A stretch of 64,000 nucleotides of DNA from Gymnorhina tibicen (GCA_013399875.1 VXAZ01000420.1:1-64000); one strand, 5' to 3'; shown: positions 22,201 through 36,370, counted from the stretch's first letter. The notes: generated by a model not told the origin, from the letters alone. A program made the numbers and translations.

Positions 22201-25200
22201 AGAGTGTGCATTAAAGCAGGTGAATGTTCATGACTTTTTGCAGAGGAGGCACAAGTCCAACATTTGATTTACTTCCTTTAAAATTTGCAGAGACTGACTA
22301 TACGGTCAGAGTCACAAAAAAGGAAGAATGAGCAGAAAAAACTGTGACAAAAAGTGCTTACCTCAACTTTGTGTAATTCCATCCTATTCCATCCTATACT
22401 GACTGTCAGGCTGCCTTGCAGGAATGAGAAGTCTGAGTGCCTTGGGGGACTTCCAGGGCTTTTTGTTCTGGGGAGAATCAAACATAAGGAAGCCAGAAGT
22501 CCTTCACTGGTGCTCAGTGCAAAGAATTCTGCTCTAAAAATCCTTTGGTAAACTGGATTTGACAAAATCCTTTGAACAACTCTTGCCATGAGGATCATCA
22601 GAAAATCTGGTTTTCTGTTAGTTTTCTTCTTCCAGTGTTACCTAATTTCAGTGAGAAGCATGAAATGTGAAACCCATGATGGCTGCATGTTCTGCTGGTT
22701 ATGTTGCTGAAGCAGAAAGTTTTCATGTGACTTGTCATACAGTTCTAATCACAGCAGGCTCTGTTTGACACCTTCACAGCACTTTAGGAGTTACATTTCG
22801 TATTTTAGGGAATCTGCAATGAGAGTTTGTAAAGTTTGGCAGGCCCAAACAAAAGATCCTGTGGAATTAGCCTAATTGCCCCAGGAGAGGTGGTTGTAGA
22901 GGTCTTTATTCAATCCCATTCCAAATGATTTCTCACTTTCCAAATCACTGCAACCATGCTGAGTCTCAATAATATGTAGCTCTTGGTGAATCTGTGATAG
23001 TTTTTCTTTTCAAGCTTTGCTTCTTTGTGTTAAGCATCTTACCTAACTAATTTTACCTGCTCTGCAACTCACTGCTCAAGCAAGACAGGATTATTCACAT
23101 CTGTCTAATTTTCCCATCTGATCTCCTAACCGCAAATGTCTGCTTTTTAAATTTTCTTTTTAATTGACTACTGAGCCATTTCATTACTGCATCTGTGCAG
23201 ATAGACTTCCTTCTGCCTTTTCACTGAAGGTTGGGTGTGGCACTATCTTGCATTTTACCTTTCACTTACACAGACAAATTCTAGCCTTTCATCACCACAT
23301 TATACCACCGTGCAAATGAGAGGCTCAAAAAAATTGTCTATCCTTCCCTTGCCAGCCAGAAAGCATTGTCAGATATATCTTATTCATGTTACTGTTATCA
23401 GTCTGAGAGGCTCAGTCTCCAATTAAATAATGAATTTCAGCTTTGAATCATCATTACTGCTCAGTCTTATTAGAAATATGAGGCAGAAATGTGGTTTTGT
23501 TCGTATGTGCAAGAAAATACCACGTTATTGTCTGGAAATGGCTCCTCTGACCTGGGATATCTCATCAAGACAAGCATTGATGAAAATGCCCTGGGACTGC
23601 CAACATCACCTCTGAGAGGTGGACACCAAAGAACATCATGGCAAGATAAAGTCTGGCTTAAACTCTGTCCTGGAGGAGGATGGACAGCTATGACTCTATG
23701 GCCCTTAATGGGCTGGCACAGTAACTCAGAATCAAAATACTTCTTGGTCCTGATGATTTTATTGAAAAACTGTCTCCTATGTCTTTCCTTCCCACTTTCT
23801 GCCTGGCTCTACTGCTGATATTGCCCCTCTGGAGTCTTAACAGATTGCCCTTTCATGAGGAGCTTCTATTTCCATCTGTTCATATCTTCTGGCTTTTCTA
23901 GGTGAGTTGCCAAGTTATGCCAAGAGGCTTGAAACTGTGTCAGTGCTGTTAGCTCCTCTTCCTCTCCAGCTTCTCTATTCCCTCTCCAGCTCTTGAACAA
24001 CAGGACGGAGTCCAGACACACAGTCTTGGAGCACCAGACGGACATGACAGTACAGGGACCTGCCAGGACAGAGCTAGGTTTTGCCACTGTTCCGTATTGT
24101 GTAAGGAGAGAACAGTCTCCCGTAACACAGGAGAGAGTGGCTACGTTGTGGAAAGAAAAAACATTGCTTAGATCTGGAGATTTTATAGTGTAAAGATTGT
24201 GTCCTATAAGCAGATCACTTCTCCTCCACAAGATCTGCTCTAAGACCAGCTAGGGACAGCTGGTGAGACTTTCCAACTTGTAAACAAAGGATATGGGAAC
24301 GAAGTGAAAAGGAGGATAACACTGAAGTCTTAATTAAAAATAAGCAGAGCATATGACATTCCAGACTTTTTGTGTGTGCTTATAATTATTAGCCTTGTTT
24401 GAAAGAGCAGCAGTAGGGACTCATTCTGAAGTTCTACTTCAGCTTTCTTTTTGTCTTGTTTTTTCTGTGTTACCTTTTCAAGTTATTTTTTTTTAACACA
24501 CTTAAGCCATCTTAGAAAACAGTGTTACAAACAGTACTTTTTATTGTTCCAAACAGTCCCTGCCTTCCTACCAGCTCAAATCATGTTGACATATTCACAC
24601 AGTTGAAGTTGGTATTTTGACACGTGTACACATTGTTTTCATCTGATTCCTGGGGATGACTTCAATGCCTGAGGTTTCTTTTAACACCCTGAAAAGCCTC
24701 TGGCTTTGTGCAAGGCTGCATTCCTAAACAGTATACCAACTCTGAGGTTCAGCCAATGTTTACTTTGCAAAAGAACTTTTTAATATCAAAAGTAAAACAT
24801 CCTTCCTACATTCCACAAAGATAGATGCTATTTGCCATTTTAAAAAATAGTGCAGTAATAATAATGATAACAATGATAGATGAAATTGCTATTTCAGGGG
24901 AAGAGTCATAATTGCAGCTGAATCACAGCTGTAGGCTGATGAACAGATAAGCACGATGTGTTTTGCCTTGTCAGGCACGTGATGCAAAATATATCTTCTT
25001 GCTTTACCCTCTGTGAATACAGGAGTGACTGGTGGTTGAGGATATATTTCATTTTTGTTGGAGAACTACCTAATATATTCAGCTTCAGGGGGAGACTGGC
25101 TATAATAGGATAAACTGTTAGCTGGTGTAAGTCCAGACCTCTCTAGTGATGACCTAACTTTGTTGACTTATCAGCAAAGGACGTGGCCCAGTACATCTGA

Positions 25201-26259
25201 AAGATGCTGATGACCCAGCAAGGTTGAGCTGACTTCAAGCTGTAAGAGAAGTGACTATTCCACTCTTGCCAGTGTGCTCACACCCTTCCCTTGCTTTGGC
25301 AACAGCAATCACGCGGCAAGATGATCTGGCTAAAAAAATACTCTACTTCGGTTTTTTATACTTTTTTTTTGGCAGAGCTCCCCTTCTCTCCTCTCAGCTG
25401 GTTGGTGTGGCTGATTGCAGGGCCACATTGTTGCTGAAGTTTGTTTAGAGATGTCAACAAGAATTCTCATGGGGCAAAGTACTCCTTTTGAAGGCACCTC
25501 AGAGATGAGCTTGACACCTCTGTTAAAATGCTCCATTAGACAAACAGTTGCAGACTGGAATCTTGCTCCTGCTGAAATGAGCATTGAAACTACCATGTGG
25601 CAGGACTGGGCTCTTGCTGGATAAATCTGATGGTTCTACAATAGAAATGTCTTTGTCATCTGTGTAAAATGCACGTATCAAAGTTTTGAGGGGAACAAGC
25701 AGCAGACACAACCCATTTATTTTATTCTACAGTTACAGTTCCCAATGCTGAGGGATTAAACCAATTATGGATAATATGCATCCTGGGAATTGAAGCATGT
25801 GGCTTATGGAGCATGGGGAATGCCTTCAAGAGCTGGAGAACCAGGAGTCAGGTGGGAATGGGGAAACATCTTTCAGTATTTGTAGAATTCTGATCTCCAA
25901 AAACATGTGTTATTGAGAGTGGCATGCTCTAGCAAGAAAAAGGATCACTGGAAACATGGGTATATTAAAGATGATTTTAAATTCGGGGATTGATGTGTTA
26001 TTTTCCTAAATGTAAAAATGTGTTTTTATTTCTAAAGATTGCTCTCGTGGACTGTCAACTGTTCATTTCAGGAACCAAGAAGAAATCTTTCCAAAGCCAT
26101 ATGAGGATATATTAGTTTTACCCAGGGTGAACATGACATAAGCACACTTCCCTGCAAGAATGACCCTACTTATGTCTCCTACTCAGCAGTTTATCTGTTT
26201 TTATAATGATCCAAATAGATTCAAAGGGGAGGAGGGCTGATCCATTTGTTTTCTTCCCA
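19234..26259. other. About 7 kb without a recognised gene
   Basis: Mostly AT-rich single-copy-looking DNA. Small features include a 10-bp tandem pair ATTCCATCCT at 22376-22395, a T13 run at 21804-21816, and the stretch 21415-21560, which has a less biased, information-rich look. Open frames of 60-121 codons occur on both strands (for example 23489-23818 plus, 23866-24231 minus, 22278-22598 minus) and none shows a recognisable domain. Confidence 0.6.
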
Positions 26260-26640
26260 CACAAGATGCATTTCAAACGCTTTGCACTTTCACAAAGGTT
26301 GTGCAATCAATCTCATTCGAAGACGTGCAGCCCGCAATATTTAGTCCTGACAACTGTGAAGACATGAAGAAAGAAGGTGCAGCTTTGTTGTTCTGAATCA
26401 CTTAATGAAGACCAGCCAATCCAAACAGATTTTATTTGGGTGTAAGGCTCTTTTTGGTATTATTGCCAAGTCAGCTTCATGCTCAATTAAAAGCAAAACA
26501 TGCTGAAGCCCTAAACCTTTTAGCAATTCCAGATCTGCTAATGATGTCAGATTGGGCAGTTCCCCACCAAGGAGACATCATTTATTACAGAGGTTGACAT
26601 CAGTGAGAGACGATGGTCTGCTGTCAAAGCTCTTTAGTGG
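26260..26640. other. Possible conserved non-coding stretch
   Basis: This segment has few long frames and balanced composition. It contains several homeodomain/POU-type words such as CAATTAAAAGC (about 26482-26492) and CTAATGATGTCAG (about 26537-26549), of the sort seen in vertebrate developmental enhancers. That is an impression from composition only. No alignment was possible. Confidence 0.25.
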
Positions 26641-29600
26641 GACACAGGAGAACTCAACTCTGTTTTCACCCTCCACGTGCAACCTTTGCATGACTTTGTG
26701 AAACTGCTGCTCTCTGCCTTGACTGGATCATGGTACTTGGGGAGTGTATGACATACTCCTAGGCTGGATGGTAGCTTCTGAAAAGAGTGGGTTAAGTGCA
26801 GAGCAGGAAACTTGTCATCATTAGTAATGTGCTTTTGCAATTTAGAAGCTAGTTTAATTCTGGGTTGTAAGTTAGAGTACAATTTCCCTGACTGTAATGC
26901 ACTGAAATTATCCAGTTCCACACACACAGTGAAGCAAGACCACCGGGATCAAGTGGTCACATGCCAGTTTCCTGGAGCCTTCCATTTCTTCTCTAGCACC
27001 TTCATTTAGGCAATTTGAACAGGAAGTCCTGAAAGTGTGTCTCAGTGCCAAACTGTCATTTTAACTGTAATCTAATAGCAGTGTCTGATTGTCATTAATT
27101 ACAACTTTTCAGGTGCTGCAATTGATAAAATTGGGAAAATGTAGTTGATGGCAATCAAAATCAAGAAGAAGGACAGTCTGTTCCTTTTTCTGAACTTTTT
27201 AGGTCACCCTAGAGAGTGCATTTTGTGATTGTTAGGTACCTCTTGTCTCAGTGGGTGTCTGTCCCAAGAGGAGTGTTTGTCTCCACAACTGCTTTTGATA
27301 GCCAAGTGAATTTTTTTCTTTAAAAATGGTAAAGCCTTCTGCCAAATGACTGTCTGAACAATTACATTTGAACCGAAAAATGGAAGGAAAAAACATTGTG
27401 TCAGGTCAACTGGAAATGAAAGGCTTGCAATTTTTTTGGTGAGGTCAGTTCTCATCCATCACATTTTTGTAATTAGATATTTATTCCATTCAAAATAAAA
27501 CGCATCAAGACAGACATTCTTTCACTGAAAATAAATGTAGGTAAATTTGATCTCAAAATGTTGTTTCAGTATGGAAAATGGATTCACTTAATTTTTGTCT
27601 TTTTCAAAATTATTACTTTTTTGGCTGTTCTCGTGACACTAAAGGAAACTCAGAAATTTCAGGAGGCAGTGTCTTGTGAAATCATAGTCCAAAGAAGAAG
27701 AGAATGAGATGAAAACATGATAATAGCAGGGAAGCTGTGCTTTCCCAATGTTCACTGGCATTATGCACTTGGGTGAATATCTGTATTCAGGTACAGAAGT
27801 AACTTTTTACAAAGAAAGTTCCCCCAAACAGTAGGAACAGTACTTTATATAAGAATGAGATGGCTGAAGGGTAGGGAATATGGGGAATTAGCCCTAGTTC
27901 AGGGAATTATGTGAGGCTGTCTTTTGCTTAGTGGCAGAGCTCAGATTTCATTGGAGCTCTCTGGACATTTTTGTTAGGTGTTTTTGGTTTGGTTTTGCTT
28001 TGTTTTGCCATTCTTTTCCCCAATACTGTATGTAGGTCTTCTCCTTTTGAAGGGTTCTTGTAGATTTCCAGACAGATGCCAGATTTCCAGAGAGCATCAG
28101 GCAGTGGCCAGCCTACTGCAGTTCCTGACTGCAGTGTACACAAGCCTTGGTGTTAGAGGGATGCACAAATGGATGAGTGATTTTATTTGTCCGTGTTTCC
28201 TTCATGGCTTGTGAGGAAGATCAACAAGCAACTACCTGCCATGTGTATAGTCCCTCCCTCACCACTGAATGAGCTGGTCTTCCTACCATTCCAGTTAATC
28301 TCTTTATGCTACTACTGACTGAGTGAATTATCAAAGTCAGTAGATGACAGGCCTAAACCCAACAATACCAAATGTAAAAGTCTGGAAGCCCAACTCATAA
28401 TTTTGAGTTTGTTTAGATTTCAAAGCATTATTTGCAATAGTGATAAAAGGAAATATTTTCTTCTTATTAGAAAGCAGACTTTTTTTGTTGTACTTGACAA
28501 CGAAGGGAGCTTTTTATATGGATTACTCCTGTCATTGTTTTTATGTGATGTGTTGAAACTAAGAATTTGCATGAAAGCTGACTGTTTTTCTAAGACAAGC
28601 GCCTGATGGTAGAAGAGACTGCTATCCACTTTTCTTGCTCTGCCTCACATTGATTGATGTTAAGTTCCAGCTGGGGAAGAGGGAAAAGATTGTATCAGAA
28701 CTTCATAGCAGGTTATAGACTCTTTCACACCATGGGTTAGATGTTAAACCATACTGGCATTGATTGTGTGACAGACTTATCAAATGGGCTCTGTTTGGCT
28801 ATCAGCATTCATGCCTTGGAAATCATGGCTGGGCAGTGAGAGTCAGGCTTGCTAGCAGCTCCATGGTAGGAGTGAAGAGCAGGCAATGCATCATGTTTAC
28901 TTTCAGAGGTGCTCAGCCGGAGCCACAGACATTCTACAGTGGCCAGATGAGTGAGGGATGCCATCAGACCCACCCCTTGCTGTGACTGCTCTGAGTTTCA
29001 CTGTTCAGAATGATTACTCTGGCACCCTGTTCAGCCAATAGTTCTAAAGAATCAAGTGGTGCTTTGTTACTGGTCTTAGAGTCTGGATCAGAAGAAAGTT
29101 ACCAGCCATCACCTCTTACTGAACTTTGATTTGCAGCAGCACAAAGTTGTGGTGCTCATGGTCTGGTTTCTTATTGTAGGAAACCAAACTGGAAGATGTG
29201 CACATAAAACCATGTGGCTGTAAATGAACACTCAGTACCTGGGGTCAGGCTAGATCAGCATGAGGAAACTGTGGATGTCAGATCCTCAGCAACAAGTGGT
29301 TTGCCCTACAGAGGTGCCCCTACTGTTTTGCATTACATGTTGTGAAAGCTGGATGTACAACTCGAACTGAATTCAAACGGGACTAGGAAAACCAAACTCC
29401 TGCCTGTGGGTTATCCTTCTGCTGCCTCTGATGGAGAGAAGGGGAAGTGTAGCACTGGAAGAGAGTATTGCAGGTGGGAATGAACAAAATAAAGAAACCA
29501 CAGCAAGCAATTGCTTAGCCACATTCACTGCAATGTTTGTCACTGGTTCTGCTTGAACTCCAGCAAAATCACGTATTTGCAAAAGTTAATGTGGGTCAGA

Positions 29601-30830
29601 GGATGAGAAAGATAAGTGAACCTAGTGACACACGGTGGGGAAGAAATTGGATGCCGAGTAGGAATGCAGTGTTTGGACAAGAAACGTTAGTGTACTGAGC
29701 CAAAGGAAAAGGTTCAAGATCAATCATCCAGAAGACGAAAAGCTTTAAAGCAGAAGAAATGCTAAAGTTAGCATGTGTGGCTTACTATAAATTGGGGTAA
29801 TCTGAAACAGATATTCTCTGAAGAATACTTCCAATGTTTCCTGGCTCTGCTCCAGATACTTCAAAGCCCTGTTATCAGTGAGTTGTGGTCCCAGTGTTAG
29901 GAAAGCTGGGCGATGTTCTAAGGAAATGTCAGCTTCAGATCACAGTTTCCTCTCATTTCTGTGAAGAGAGGTCAAATTAGCAAAGCGCTGCCCACACGCC
30001 GTCTCTGTCACAGTCTTCCGTGGTCTGCTTTGTTAGTGCTTGAGCTAATACTTAGGATAGAGAACAAAATTGCTTTGAAACGGTAGGCTGTTTGATTTAG
30101 GAATCAAAGTTTAAAATAATACCCCAGCAGTATGTGTTGCCAAAAATCTATGAGGCTGTAATGTTCATTAGAGACATGCAGAACAATTAAGGGAAGTTTT
30201 TAATTCCCATCCTCCACTTGAGTATCCTAAGGTAAAATCTCTTGGGGCATTGAGTAAACCTGTACCTTGCTATCTGGGTTCTAATTAATAAAAGGTTTGG
30301 TCAGGTAATTGGTGTGAATGGAATCCTGTTTTTGTTGTGTCCTCTATAAGAAACAACATGTGAAATTTCCTCTTTTACCTGAACAGTACCCATGCTGCTC
30401 ATCATAGCTTAGTTCTCGGTGGTCTGAAGAGCAGAGTTAAGAAAGATTTATTGTTTTATTTTATGTGAAGTGTCTTTCACAAATCCAGGTGTTGCTCATG
30501 GTAAAATACTGAGATTTCTTAATCTGTCAGGATTCAATCTCATCACTTTAGAAATGGCTTTGCTAGCAGGCCACATCTAAGAGACATTTTAGAGGTTAGA
30601 TGTTGCAGTCAACAAACTGTCTGGGATCAAAAAACTGAATCACTTTACTTTGGCTGTTGAATTTCAATGGGGTTTGATCTGACATTGGTTGTGAAGATGG
30701 TTTACATTATAAGACTTTAGATTTATTCATAATCACCCTCATACTTCATCAGCCTAGGCCAGGAATACGCTGAATCCGGTGCATTGACACTGCACAATTC
30801 ACTGGATCTGCTAAGGATTCATGGAAGGAA
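26641..30830. other. About 4.2 kb without a recognised gene
   Basis: Single-copy-looking AT-rich DNA. A T/G-rich run occurs around 27966-28010. Short frames on both strands have no recognisable domains. Confidence 0.6.
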
Positions 30831-30909
30831 TAGCTATTGCTATCTAATAGCTAGCAAGTCTGAGGGAAGGTTAGCTATTGCTAACCACCTAAATGAGGTG
30901 GTGTGCAAT
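30831..30909. repeat. 12-bp direct repeat pair plus stem-loop
   Basis: TAGCTATTGCTA occurs at 30831-30842 and 30872-30883. The second copy leads into a stem-loop at 30877-30909: outer arms ATTGC / GCAAT and inner arms ACCACCT / AGGTGGT, with 2-base internal loops and loop AAATG. A 66-codon plus frame (30784-30984) overlaps it but has no recognisable domain. Confidence 0.8.
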
Positions 30910-31089
30910 CTCACTTGGTCAAGTGAATGTGTAGATAAAATCCATCTCCTCTACACCAAAAAGTGTGAAGTGTTGGATAGATAAATGCAATGCCATTCCC
31001 AGAGACGAATCAAACTGAATGGGATGGGAGCTGAATTTCCATGATTCCATGTTATGAAAGCAGAGAAGAACAAAGCTAAGCCTTGCTAA
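30910..31089. other. No feature recognised
   Basis: Short single-copy-looking stretch. Confidence 0.5.
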
Positions 31090-31131
31090 ATATCTATATA
31101 TCTCTTTATACATATATCTATAGATATATTA
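31090..31131. repeat. TATC/TA-rich simple repeat
   Basis: Impure tatcta/tatata repeats, including the short palindrome tatctatagata. Confidence 0.8.
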
Positions 31132-34100
31132 TGCCCATTAAGTTCTTTTTAATGCTATATTCTGTGGAAGGAGAAAGAAATGCATAATTAAAATCCATTC
31201 AATATTTTGATTTAAAACTAACTCCAAAGGCATAGGCTATTAAGGCATATGTGAAAGGAAATCAAAAGATGACAGTGTTTTGGATGTGTTTATTTTTGCT
31301 AGCTCTGAGAGTGCTAACAGCTGACAGACAGAATCATTTGCTTCACTGATCATGGGTGTATCTGTAGCAGTAAGACAGGTGACCCTTACAAAACTTGTGG
31401 TGAAATCCCATCCCCACAATGGCCTAGATCTTTCATGGTGTCTCCCCTCACAGCCCCAGGTAGGTACAGAGCATCCTTGGGCAGGGATGCACATGCGTGT
31501 GCAGTTTAGGTACAGTATTGTGTGTATCACAAATGTTTTGCCTTCACGATATAGTTCCAATCTGAAAAATCACTCCCTATAAAAAGAGGAGGACTGTTAC
31601 ACCATTTTTCACCCATAATTCTTCAGAATCCCAGGCCAGGTTCAGATGAAATAAGAAAGGCCACACTGGTGGCAAAACATCAGAAAAACATGCAAGACAT
31701 GAGGAGAAAGATAGTTATGTAGTACTCAGCTGGAATAATGAATCATGCTCTAGAGTGTCTCAAATACTCAATTCACACATACTGTCTCTCTGGAAGAAAG
31801 GATAGATGAAGGGAAAGATTACAAGTGAGAGGCATTAGACACTTTGTTTGCTGCACTAATAAAAACCTCTCAGATGCCCAGATGAGTATGCCATAAAGAC
31901 CTCTACAGAGCCAGGTAGAATAGGAGTAAGAAAGCTGGAGTAATTGGCAGGGAGAGACCCCTGTGGATTTGGAAATGCCTAGTTAAAGCAGCCTCTTTAC
32001 ATTTTTTACTGCTAGTGGCAAGTTGGTGCTGGTTCTGGCCTCGTTTCTTTCCTTTGGCTCACAGCTTCCACCTCTCACAGAACTGCACAAAGTAATTGCC
32101 GTGCCGAGCCAGCAATGGTGTTTCATGCATGATCTAAAGATTCATCTCTCTGAGATTAGGTTGCTTGTCTTTCAAGGCTTGTTTTGCTTTTTTGATCACT
32201 CTTGTTATTTTAAAAGGCAAAAAAAGAGGTCATGGCCAACTATGAGTACTAAATGACTTTCCAAAAGTTAACCTTTGTTCTTTTTGTAAGTAATTTATGA
32301 ATAGCCAGCTATTCAGTTTGTTCAGTTATTGTGAGTCACTTCATTTCAGATTTGGAAGTTTGTCATGAACTATTTGCTCTGTGTTCAGGTAGTCTGACTA
32401 GTAGGGTATGACTAGTCTGCAGTTTTGCTGACTGGAATGCTAATAAATGGGACGAAAGAATTCAGCGTTTTCGGGATGACTGCTTTAACTCTCACAGGCA
32501 AAACCTTTTCTGAGCAAACAGCCACAAAAGTATTCACCAGACTTTCACTTCCAGAAAATAGTCCAGTTCACTACAAGCCCCTTTTTTATAGATGTAGAAA
32601 ACTGGACTACTGTTTTCTGAGTGCTGTAGAAGTGGTTCACTTTAAACCACAGTTCAAATACCTCATTTGGTGAGACTGAGCCATCAACACATTTCACTGT
32701 GGGCAGAAGATGTTCCTTTTGTTTAAACATATAGTGGTTGCAGTCTTATGAATATCTGATCCCTAGGGATTTGGGCTTTTTAGAAATGGAACTTCCTCCA
32801 AATCCATGCTCTCCTGTTCCCAGAAAATCATCCAAAGAAGTAGAGCTCGTGTAATTGAATAAATGACTGTGTCTATGGAATAGATCTATCTTAGGCCAGG
32901 TCTCAAATTTATCATAACAGTTCTACCCTGATTTACAGCAGCATAAAATAAAATTCAGGGCTCCACTGATGGAAACAGTTTTCAAAGAGAAGGAGACCCA
33001 CTGTCACAATGAGTGAAAGGTGGACAGATTGTTAGATTTAAAGTATATGGAGAGGGTAACCTCATGATTTTTCTGTCTTTCTGGTTCTTTTACCGTTAAC
33101 CCCGACAAAAGGGTAGCAGACAATAGACTGGTAATTTTATTCTAGGTTGGATATGAAAACAGAAAAATTACTTTTGATTCTGGATGAATTCAGAAGTCAG
33201 GGGTGGCAGAGACACACGTTTTCTTGGGACTTTGCTGAGGGTTTGCTCCTTCCTAAAAGCAAACCAGTTTGGCCCTGTTCTAAGATTCAAAAGATCACTT
33301 TTCTTTTTAAACTGCCTCTACATTACAGTGTTAATGGACTTGCAGTCTTCCTTGTCAGGGAGGAAAATTGAAGGTAGTGCTGCTTCGTGGCCCAGCCTGT
33401 GAAGTGCTCTCTGCAACTGCTGCAACTGAAGTAAAGACAAAAGAAATAGTGTTGGGACCATGCAGGAGGACTGTTGCCTTAGGCTGACCCAGGAAGTGTT
33501 GGATGTGGGCTGAGAGCAGTCACTGATTCCAGGAGGCCCAGCTGTATGGTAACTGATTAATGACATTTGCATCTTAACAGTAATAAACCACATCTTTCCT
33601 CACTGTTGTTACTGCAAAGGAGGCCCTGGGTACAATTGTGCTGCTGCAGGCAGATATTAAAAAAGCAAGTCTGAGAAGCAATGGATATGTTATCTCTTCG
33701 AGAAACAGGAGCATCTCCACTTGCCTCTCCCATCCTGGGGTCTGACCTTCCTTCCTCAGACCTGTCTTTAATGTCACTTATTCAGAGTTACAAAGTGCAG
33801 CACTGCTGAGAAAGGTCTGAGGGAGCCTGCCTCTCATCAAGGATGCATCCTGAGAGCCTCTGAAGGACCCCAACTTCCTCTCTAATCTTTTGAAAAAGAT
33901 TATGTGAAGAGGAGATGGTGACTGTGTGTACATGTTAAGGGAGGGGAGAGGAGAGGAGGAACATTTCTGAGAACAGAGTTATGTAACTGTCTCAGTCAGC
34001 CAGATGCAACCTTCCACTAGCTGACTTTTTAGCTGGGAAGATCCCTGCACACTGTGAAAGACACAATTTCCAATCTAATTTTCCCAGTCTTTCCGGGATA

Positions 34101-34554
34101 TTGCAGACAATTTTCTTTCTCTTTTTAATTGTTGTATTTAGGGACATTTGTACAGTTTTCCTCAGATGGAAAGTTAAAGTTGTGGGAAAAAAGACTAAAC
34201 CCAAGAAAATTCTGAGTGCTGGAGTTGTTCCAGCAGCTATAACTGTGGAGTCTTTAATCTCCTGTATATTTCCTTGTTTGCCTCACCAACAGAAAATTAT
34301 CTTTATGTTCAGATTTAAGCAGAGAGAAGTAAATTTAAAAAATACATCATCCAAGTTTTACCCTTAAATGATCAGAAGATCAGAGGTTCTGTCTCTCAGC
34401 ACGTAGGTCCAAATTAGCAGATGATAGGGAGTTTTAAGTAAAAGAACAGTAAGACGAAGAATTTTGATGTCTTCTTTTATTGCTAAATCAGAAAGATTCA
34501 TCTTAAAGGTACAATTTCTTTGGATATTCCCTGGAAAATGGGAGGCCAGTGTTT
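31132..34554. other. About 3.4 kb without a recognised gene
   Basis: Single-copy-looking DNA. At about 32925-33000 the run accctgatttacagcagc and aaattcagggct weakly recalls the palindromic repeat family noted at 58158. The short opposed frames near 31240-31582 and 33147-33593 are not supported as genes. Confidence 0.55.
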
Positions 34555-34720
34555 CAAAGTGGACAGAGCATTGCTGGGTAGCCTACAACAGGTAGAAGCT
34601 CTTATTTTTAGCATTGCTCTGTTTGTGACCTTTTGCAAGCATCTCCTTTCCATAGCTTCCTCCAGTTTTCCCTTCCTAAAATTGGGGAAAGCAGCTTTTT
34701 ATCTGATTTTAAAAGCACAT
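34555..34720 (+). mobile_element. MIR/CORE-type SINE relic
   Basis: The order of blocks follows the MIR core: gtttgtgaccttttgcaagc, then ctccagttttcccttcct, then aaaattggggaaa. This is the usual 'tgtgaccttgggcaagt...cctcagtttcctcatctgtaaaatgggga' arrangement. Very diverged and non-coding. Confidence 0.45.
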
Positions 34721-36229
34721 TGAAACTTAATATGGGGTAAGAGTTTTGCTCATAACCTTTCTTGATTTAGAAAAAAAAAATTTAAGGCAGAAAGCCACTT
34801 CATCCCTGAAACCCTTGTAGCTTTTGCCCTCTTTTTTTCTGAGAATGCCAGTGACTGAGATGAACTGTGACAGTGCTTTTTGAAGTGAGAAGCCTGGTTC
34901 CTGTCATATCAGCTGAGAATCCCAAACACACTTAATAGGCTTTGGACTCCTGAGTAGCCCAATAAGCCAAGCACAATGTTGCTGCTATGGCAAGGCCAGG
35001 ATTTTTGTGCAGTTTTTTTCTTTAAACGGGACTGGAAAAAACTGCATGAAGAGCCTTTTCTTCTTTTGTCTCCTTTTTCAGTTCCAGACCAAGCCAGAGT
35101 CAGACCTTCATGAAAGTCCAGACACTTTAAAAAAAGTAATTGTTTGATTTTGTGCATGTTTTTATGTGTGGGGGGTTACAGCACATACAATTAGTGTGAC
35201 TCAGGCTCAGGGTCAGAAGTCTGGGTTAACTATGACTGGACTTCTAATTTCCTCCATACTAAGTCACCCATCCTTTCTATGAGTCATTCTTCAGCAGACA
35301 GCTTAAAGTTTAAAATTAGAAAGTAGAAACATATACTAAGAGAGATGACTGGGGAGAATGCTGCAGGCACAGCTTGTTTAAGTTTCCAGAGCTGATGTAG
35401 CAGCAGTGTCAAGGGGGCCCTGTTCTACTGTCTGCAACAGAAGCCCCTTAAATCAAGATATTCATAAATACTTCAGGCTGTAGAACATCTGCAGACATAC
35501 ATGGCATGAATACATCATGAGCTGGTAAACAGACCTGTTGTTGCTGTCAAACAAACTCGTTGTGCACACTTGCTACACATCTTTTCTAGAAAGAGTCTTC
35601 TGCCGTGGCAACAGCAGTGGCATTTGTTTTTCACACAGGCCCTTTCAGAGAGTACAGCTCCCTTGCTAGAGGTCTTTGGCACTCACCAGCAGGCAAAGGT
35701 TGCAAATGAGACTCTCACTGAAAATCTGAAAATCTGAAGCTCAGAGAAGTGATAGAGTAAGTCATTCACTCTCCTGGCTCTCTTAGACCTTATAGTGGTG
35801 CACTGAATCCCTTTCAAAGACTGGTCTGGGAAGATGTTTATCAAAAATGAGACAATTTATCAGACTAGTGAGCTACCTACTGCTTTGGGTTATTTAAAAT
35901 CTATTAGGTTAAAATGCTGGCACTCAAAAGACAGGGTTGAATAAAGCTGAGATCGCCACGTACATGAATAAAAAGAGAACACACTCTATCATCAATGCAT
36001 TTGGAAGAAGTTGAGAGAGTCTATTCTGATTGCATAGATTTCTCCCTTGAGTAATTCCCTTTGCACTCCAATCTGGAGCTCATGGTGTCCACACCCTGAA
36101 CTCTCATAATGGCCACCAGATTTATAATTTTTTAAAAATACTATTTATGTTATTGCAGTGTATGACAGACAAAGTAATAGAAACAAAACCACTTGAAATG
36201 ACTGTAAGTATTTAAGCCCTTAGCATTTA
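34721..36229. other. No gene recognised
   Basis: Single-copy-looking DNA without a supported gene. A run of TGAAAATC-type repeats lies near 35719-35740. Confidence 0.6.
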
Positions 36230-36370
36230 AAATTGAAGATGTAATCTCTTTACATTTCAATTTCCATCTCTGTCAAAAGGGGAAACATCGGTGCCATTTC
36301 ACAGAGTTTGTAACAGATGTGACCCCCAAGGATGCTCATATTTCATGGTAATGGGCACAAGAGAAGATCC
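36230..36370 (+). mobile_element. CORE-SINE relic, 3' half
   Basis: Blocks in order: tttcaatttccatctctgtc, aaaaggggaaac, ttcacagagtttgtaacag, then gatgctcatatttcatggta atgggcaca. The order and the last block match an archosaur/turtle tRNA-derived SINE ('cccatctgtaaaatgggg ... cacaggggttgtga ... gtgctcagatac...ggtgatgggg'). The 5' tRNA-like head is not recognisable. Confidence 0.5.

Noticed and set aside
23590..23720. Stretch that at first looked like a CR1 3' end
   Set aside because: The block order and the tail repeats of CR1 are absent.
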